A stretch of DNA of 8,796 bases from CAISIP01 sp038247175 (GTDB lineage: Bacteria > Pseudomonadota > Gammaproteobacteria > Burkholderiales > Burkholderiaceae_C): NCBI GenBank assembly GCA_038247175.1, contig JBBRVD010000161.1:1-8796 (forward strand). The letters run 5' to 3'. The position numbers were made by a program, and so were the translations under genes. Below the pieces are notes generated by a model that worked only from the letters and a program-made list of their open reading frames with translations, was not told the origin of the DNA and did no database searches. Below, in pieces: positions 6,138 through 8,796 of this stretch (position 1 is its first letter; each line of letters opens with the position of its first letter).

Positions 6138-6516
6138 CCGGTACCGCGAGTGCGTCGTCAGCAAGCCCGCACACTGAACCGCCTGGCCTCACGCACTGGC
6201 GGCGGGCAGGGCCAGGTCCGGGCCACCTGCAATGATCTCGATTTCCATCGTCCCGGCGCTGCTGCGTTCCATGGCCTGTTGATGGCGAAACCCGGCACTG
6301 CCAGCATCGGTGGCACCATGGGCATCTTGGTCAGAACCGGGTCCGCAATTGGCTTCGTACGTGCCAAACCGGGACGTGGGCCACCGCCAGCGCGGTTGAC
6401 GCCGCTGCTCGGCGGTTGGACGGCAAAACGGCAGACCTATAATTTATGCTCGCTCAAAGCACGGGCACTGCGTTACAGGACATTCAGGAAGCGACACGAC
6501 CCGAACGGAGCGCACG
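6138..6516. other. 379-base stretch without a convincing gene
   Basis: No open frame here looks like a real protein. The plus frame from 6150 runs into the next gene and has no recognisable domain. The minus frames of 69 and about 80 codons lack a sound start or a family match. One minus frame ending at TGA (plus 6189-6191) has fairly coding-like codon use in its last 50 codons but only an internal ATG, which hints at a decayed gene remnant. The stretch contains an inverted repeat, CCTGGCC 6182-6188 with GGCCAGG 6210-6216. Its 3' part holds the promoter of the glycosyltransferase operon. I recognise no known RNA family. Confidence 0.5.
6416..6443 (+). promoter_or_regulatory. Candidate sigma70 promoter of the glycosyltransferase operon
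   Basis: A perfect -10 box TATAAT (6438-6443) is preceded 16 nt upstream by TTGGAC (6416-6421), a weak -35. It sits in a locally AT-rich patch of otherwise GC-rich DNA. Transcription would start near 6450, leaving a leader of about 65 nt before ATG 6517. Confidence 0.6.
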
Positions 6517-7743
6517 ATGAAGCGAGATCGCAAAGACACCCGCATCCTGATCTACAGCCACGATACCTTTGGATTGGGTCATCTGCGTCGCTGCAGGACG
6601 ATTGCCCATGCGCTGGTTGATCGCTTCAAGCACCTGTCGGTCCTGATTCTTTCCGGGTCGCCGATCATCGGCAGCTTCGATTTCCGCTCCCGCGTCGATT
6701 TTGTCCGGGTGCCCGGCGTTGTAAAGCTGCGCAACGGCGAGTACACGCCGCTGAACCTGCATATCGACGTCGAGCAAATGCTCAGCATGCGCGCCTCCAT
6801 CATCCGCCATACCGCAGAGGCCTTCGACCCGGACATCTTCATCGTCGACAAGGAACCGCTGGGCCTGCGCGGCGAGGTGCTCGATACCTTGCAGATGCTC
6901 AAGAAACGTGGCACCCGTCTGGTGATGGGGTTGCGCGACGTGATGGACGAGCCCAAGCTGCTGGCGCCCGAGTGGCAGCGCAAGAAGGTGCTGCCGGCGC
7001 TGCGCGATCTGTACGACGAAATCTGGATTTATGGATTGCCGCAGATCTGCGAGCCGCTGGAGGGCATCACGCTGCCGGCCAGCGTGCGCAAGAAGATAAC
7101 CTACACCGGCTACCTGGCGCGCGAGGTCTCCACCGCCGGCGCGCCGCCTCGCCTGCCCGAGATCACCAAGAAGCCTTACATCCTGGTTACCACCGGCGGC
7201 GGGGGCGATGGCGAGGAACTGATCGACTGGGTGTTGCGTGCCTATGAGCATGACGCGCTGTTGCCGTATCCGGCGCTATTGGTACTGGGCCCGTTCATGC
7301 AGCCCGAGCGGCAGACCGAATTCATGAACCGCGCCGCGCGGCTCAAGCGCGTGGACGCCATCACCTTCCACAACAACCTGGAGGCGCTGGTGGCTGGCGC
7401 CAGCGGTGTCGTCGCCATGGGTGGCTACAACACCTTCTGCGAAGTGCTGTCGCTGGACAAGCGCGCGCTGATCATTCCGCGCACCCAGCCACGGCTCGAG
7501 CAGTTCATCCGCGCATCGAGCGCCGCCAACCTGGGCCTGGTCAGCATGCTGCTGGAAGACGGCGCACGCGACCCGACCGTGATGGCCGACGCATTGCGCG
7601 CTCTGACGCGCCAGCCTTTGCCGTCCAAGGCGGTGGTGCCTGGTCTGCTCGAAGGGCTGCCCAACGTCGCCAAACTGGTCGAACCGTGGATACAACGGGA
7701 CGGCGACGACGTGACAGAACCCCTGGTGGCGCGTATTGGTTGA
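6517..7743 (+). CDS. Predicted GT-B glycosyltransferase, MurG/GT28-like (COG4671 type)
   Basis: The 408-residue product is predicted to transfer a sugar from a nucleotide donor; donor and acceptor cannot be read from sequence. It has the two-lobed GT-B plan. The N-lobe opens with ILIYSHDTFGLGHLRR, whose GLGHLRR (19-25) is the G-x-G-H loop of MurG-like enzymes. The C-lobe starts with ILVTTGGGGDGEE (TTGGGGD at 225-231) and carries MGGYNTFCE (301-309), which resembles the GGxxT...E donor-phosphate motif of GT28 proteins. There is no membrane segment, so it is cytoplasmic or peripheral. ATG 6517 has GGAG at 6507-6510, 6 nt upstream, and a good promoter further up. The next glycosyltransferase gene overlaps or nearly abuts its stop, implying one operon for a polysaccharide or glycolipid. 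The COG assignment is from memory of the motifs; it is not MurG itself, because no peptidoglycan genes adjoin. Confidence 0.85.
   Translation: MKRDRKDTRILIYSHDTFGLGHLRRCRTIAHALVDRFKHLSVLILSGSPIIGSFDFRSRVDFVRVPGVVKLRNGEYTPLNLHIDVEQMLSMRASIIRHTAEAFDPDIFIVDKEPLGLRGEVLDTLQMLKKRGTRLVMGLRDVMDEPKLLAPEWQRKKVLPALRDLYDEIWIYGLPQICEPLEGITLPASVRKKITYTGYLAREVSTAGAPPRLPEITKKPYILVTTGGGGDGEELIDWVLRAYEHDALLPYPALLVLGPFMQPERQTEFMNRAARLKRVDAITFHNNLEALVAGASGVVAMGGYNTFCEVLSLDKRALIIPRTQPRLEQFIRASSAANLGLVSMLLEDGARDPTVMADALRALTRQPLPSKAVVPGLLEGLPNVAKLVEPWIQRDGDDVTEPLVARIG
7725..7729 (+). promoter_or_regulatory. Possible Shine-Dalgarno for the GT4 gene
   Basis: GGTGG lies 6 nt before TTG 7736 and favours that start. 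The competing TTG 7760 has no comparable site. The element lies inside the upstream coding region, as expected for coupled translation. Confidence 0.4.
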
Positions 7744-8796
7744 TGCGTCGGGCACCGGCTTGCCGGGACAGGTTGCCTTTGTGCTCAAGGGTTACCCGCG
7801 CCTGTCGGAGACATTCATCGCGCAGGAGATCGCCGCGCTCGAGCAGCGCGGCCTGCCGATCCTGATCGCATCCTTGCGCCATCCGACCGACACGCAGGTC
7901 CATCCGATCCATGCTGGTATCCGCGCGCCGCTGCTCTACCTGCCGGAGTACCTTCGCGACGATCCGATGCGGGTGCTGCGATCCTGGTGGCAGGTGCGTC
8001 GCCAATCGGGATATGCAAAGGCATGCCGGCAATGGCTGCGCGACCTCTGGCGAGACCGCACTGCCAATCGCATCCGGCGTTTTGGCCAGGCCCTGGTGCT
8101 GGCGGCCGAACTGCCGCCGGCCATCGTGCGAATACATGCCCATTTCCTGCATACGCCGGCCTCGGTCGCTCGGTACTGCGCCACCATCCGCGGTCTACCC
8201 TGGTCGGGTTCGGCTCACGCCAAGGACATCTGGACCTCACCGCAATGGGAACTGCGCGCGAAACTGGCCTCCTGCGATTGGCTGGTCACCTGTACCGCCA
8301 CCAACCGCGAATACCTGGCCGACCTGGCGCCACCCGGACGCGTCGAACTGGTGTACCACGGCCTGGATCTGCATCGATTTGCCGCCCCGCGCCAGCCGCG
8401 CCAGCCCCGGGATGGCAGTACTGCGAACGATCCGCTGACGGTGTTGTCCGTGGGACGGCTGGTCGAGAAGAAGGGCACCGACATCCTGCTCGATGCACTG
8501 GCGCTGCTGCCGGACGACTTGCATTGGCGCCTGGTCCATGTCGGTGGTGGTCCGCTGCGTAAGTCACTGGAGCGGCAGGCCGCCGCCTTGGGCCTGGGTG
8601 ATCGCATCCAGTGGCGTGGCGCGATGGCTCAGGGCGAACTGCTCACCCTGTACCGGTCCTCCGATCTGTTTGCATTGGCCAGCCGCATTGCGCAGGATGG
8701 TGACCGCGACGGACTGCCCAATGTGCTGATGGAGGCGCAGAGCCAGGCGGTGCCGGTGGTTGCCACCGACGTTTCCGCCATCCATGAACTGATCAT
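7736..8796 (+). CDS. Glycosyltransferase family 4 (GT-B), C-terminus beyond window
   Basis: This frame is open from 7715 to the window end without a stop (353 codons from TTG 7736). It encodes a GT4 retaining glycosyltransferase of the kind found in exopolysaccharide and colanic-acid-type clusters. The N-lobe has VAFVLKGYPRLSETFI (K18 to T26 in the core), IHAHFLH (His134, His136) and SAHAKDIW (159-166). The C-lobe has VGRLVEKKGTDIL (GRLVEKKG at 240-247), VGGGPL (269-274) and DGLPNVLME (325-333). The last is the usual E-x7-E nucleotide-sugar motif, here with Asp325 in first place. No ATG lies near the N-terminus in this frame. TTG 7736 overlaps the previous stop by 8 bp and has GGTGG upstream. 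TTG 7760 would give MPGQVAF, closer to family N-termini as I recall them. The ATG at 7743 is in another frame. Family is sure; start is not; the 3' end is missing. Confidence 0.88.
   Translation, partial: MVDASGTGLPGQVAFVLKGYPRLSETFIAQEIAALEQRGLPILIASLRHPTDTQVHPIHAGIRAPLLYLPEYLRDDPMRVLRSWWQVRRQSGYAKACRQWLRDLWRDRTANRIRRFGQALVLAAELPPAIVRIHAHFLHTPASVARYCATIRGLPWSGSAHAKDIWTSPQWELRAKLASCDWLVTCTATNREYLADLAPPGRVELVYHGLDLHRFAAPRQPRQPRDGSTANDPLTVLSVGRLVEKKGTDILLDALALLPDDLHWRLVHVGGGPLRKSLERQAAALGLGDRIQWRGAMAQGELLTLYRSSDLFALASRIAQDGDRDGLPNVLMEAQSQAVPVVATDVSAIHELI

Noticed and set aside
6158..6367. 69-codon minus-strand open frame in the same gap
   Set aside because: No family match and Arg/Pro-rich; the overlapping minus frame reads at least as well, so neither can be called a gene.
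6150..6620. 156-codon plus-strand open frame after the patatin gene
   Set aside because: It overlaps the following glycosyltransferase gene in another frame and reads as low-complexity Arg/Pro/Gly sequence with no family resemblance.
7911..8562. Two plus-strand open frames (7911-8438 and 7987-8562) over the last gene
   Set aside because: Both are out of frame with the GT4 reading, which has ordered family motifs and stays open to the window end.

Overview
This is a GC-rich window of ordinary bacterial chromosome. It is most likely from a proteobacterium, and I lean towards Betaproteobacteria: the order icd-clpS-clpA on one strand is familiar there, and the ICD, ClpS and ClpA sequences are of proteobacterial type. 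The taxon is inferred from memory of gene order, not from a search.

Layout. Bases 1-458 hold the 3' end of an NADP-type isocitrate dehydrogenase gene (icd), followed by a probable hairpin/T-tract terminator. Bases 613-3356 hold clpS and clpA, which encode the N-degron adaptor and the AAA+ unfoldase of the ClpAP protease, with clpA preceded by a clear Shine-Dalgarno. A 12-bp hairpin separates clpA from two genes on the minus strand. These are a periplasmic ferric-iron-binding protein of the FutA/cFbpA type (3982-5040) and, downstream of it, a small secreted or membrane-anchored DUF1499 protein (3406-3900). The iron gene has a well-formed sigma70 promoter with a Fur-box-like palindrome inside the -35/-10 spacer. 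Divergent from it is a patatin-like phospholipase with a lipobox and an SRRNF twin-arginine-like motif (5130-6137). A 379-base stretch with no convincing gene follows; its 3' part carries a promoter with a perfect TATAAT. The window ends in two overlapping or closely packed glycosyltransferase genes, a GT28/MurG-like enzyme (6517-7743) and a GT4 enzyme (from about 7736, cut by the window end). They look like the start of a polysaccharide or glycoconjugate operon.

How the genes work together. ClpS and ClpA form one functional unit with ClpP, which is encoded elsewhere. The iron-binding protein would need a permease and ATPase that are not in this window. The two glycosyltransferases probably act in the same pathway. 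I see no IS element, phage gene, tRNA, rRNA or CRISPR array. I do not see a convincing undescribed system. The points most worth a second look are the Fur-box promoter, the Tat-like lipoprotein signal on the patatin, the unexplained 6138-6516 stretch, and the glycosyltransferase pair that runs off the window.
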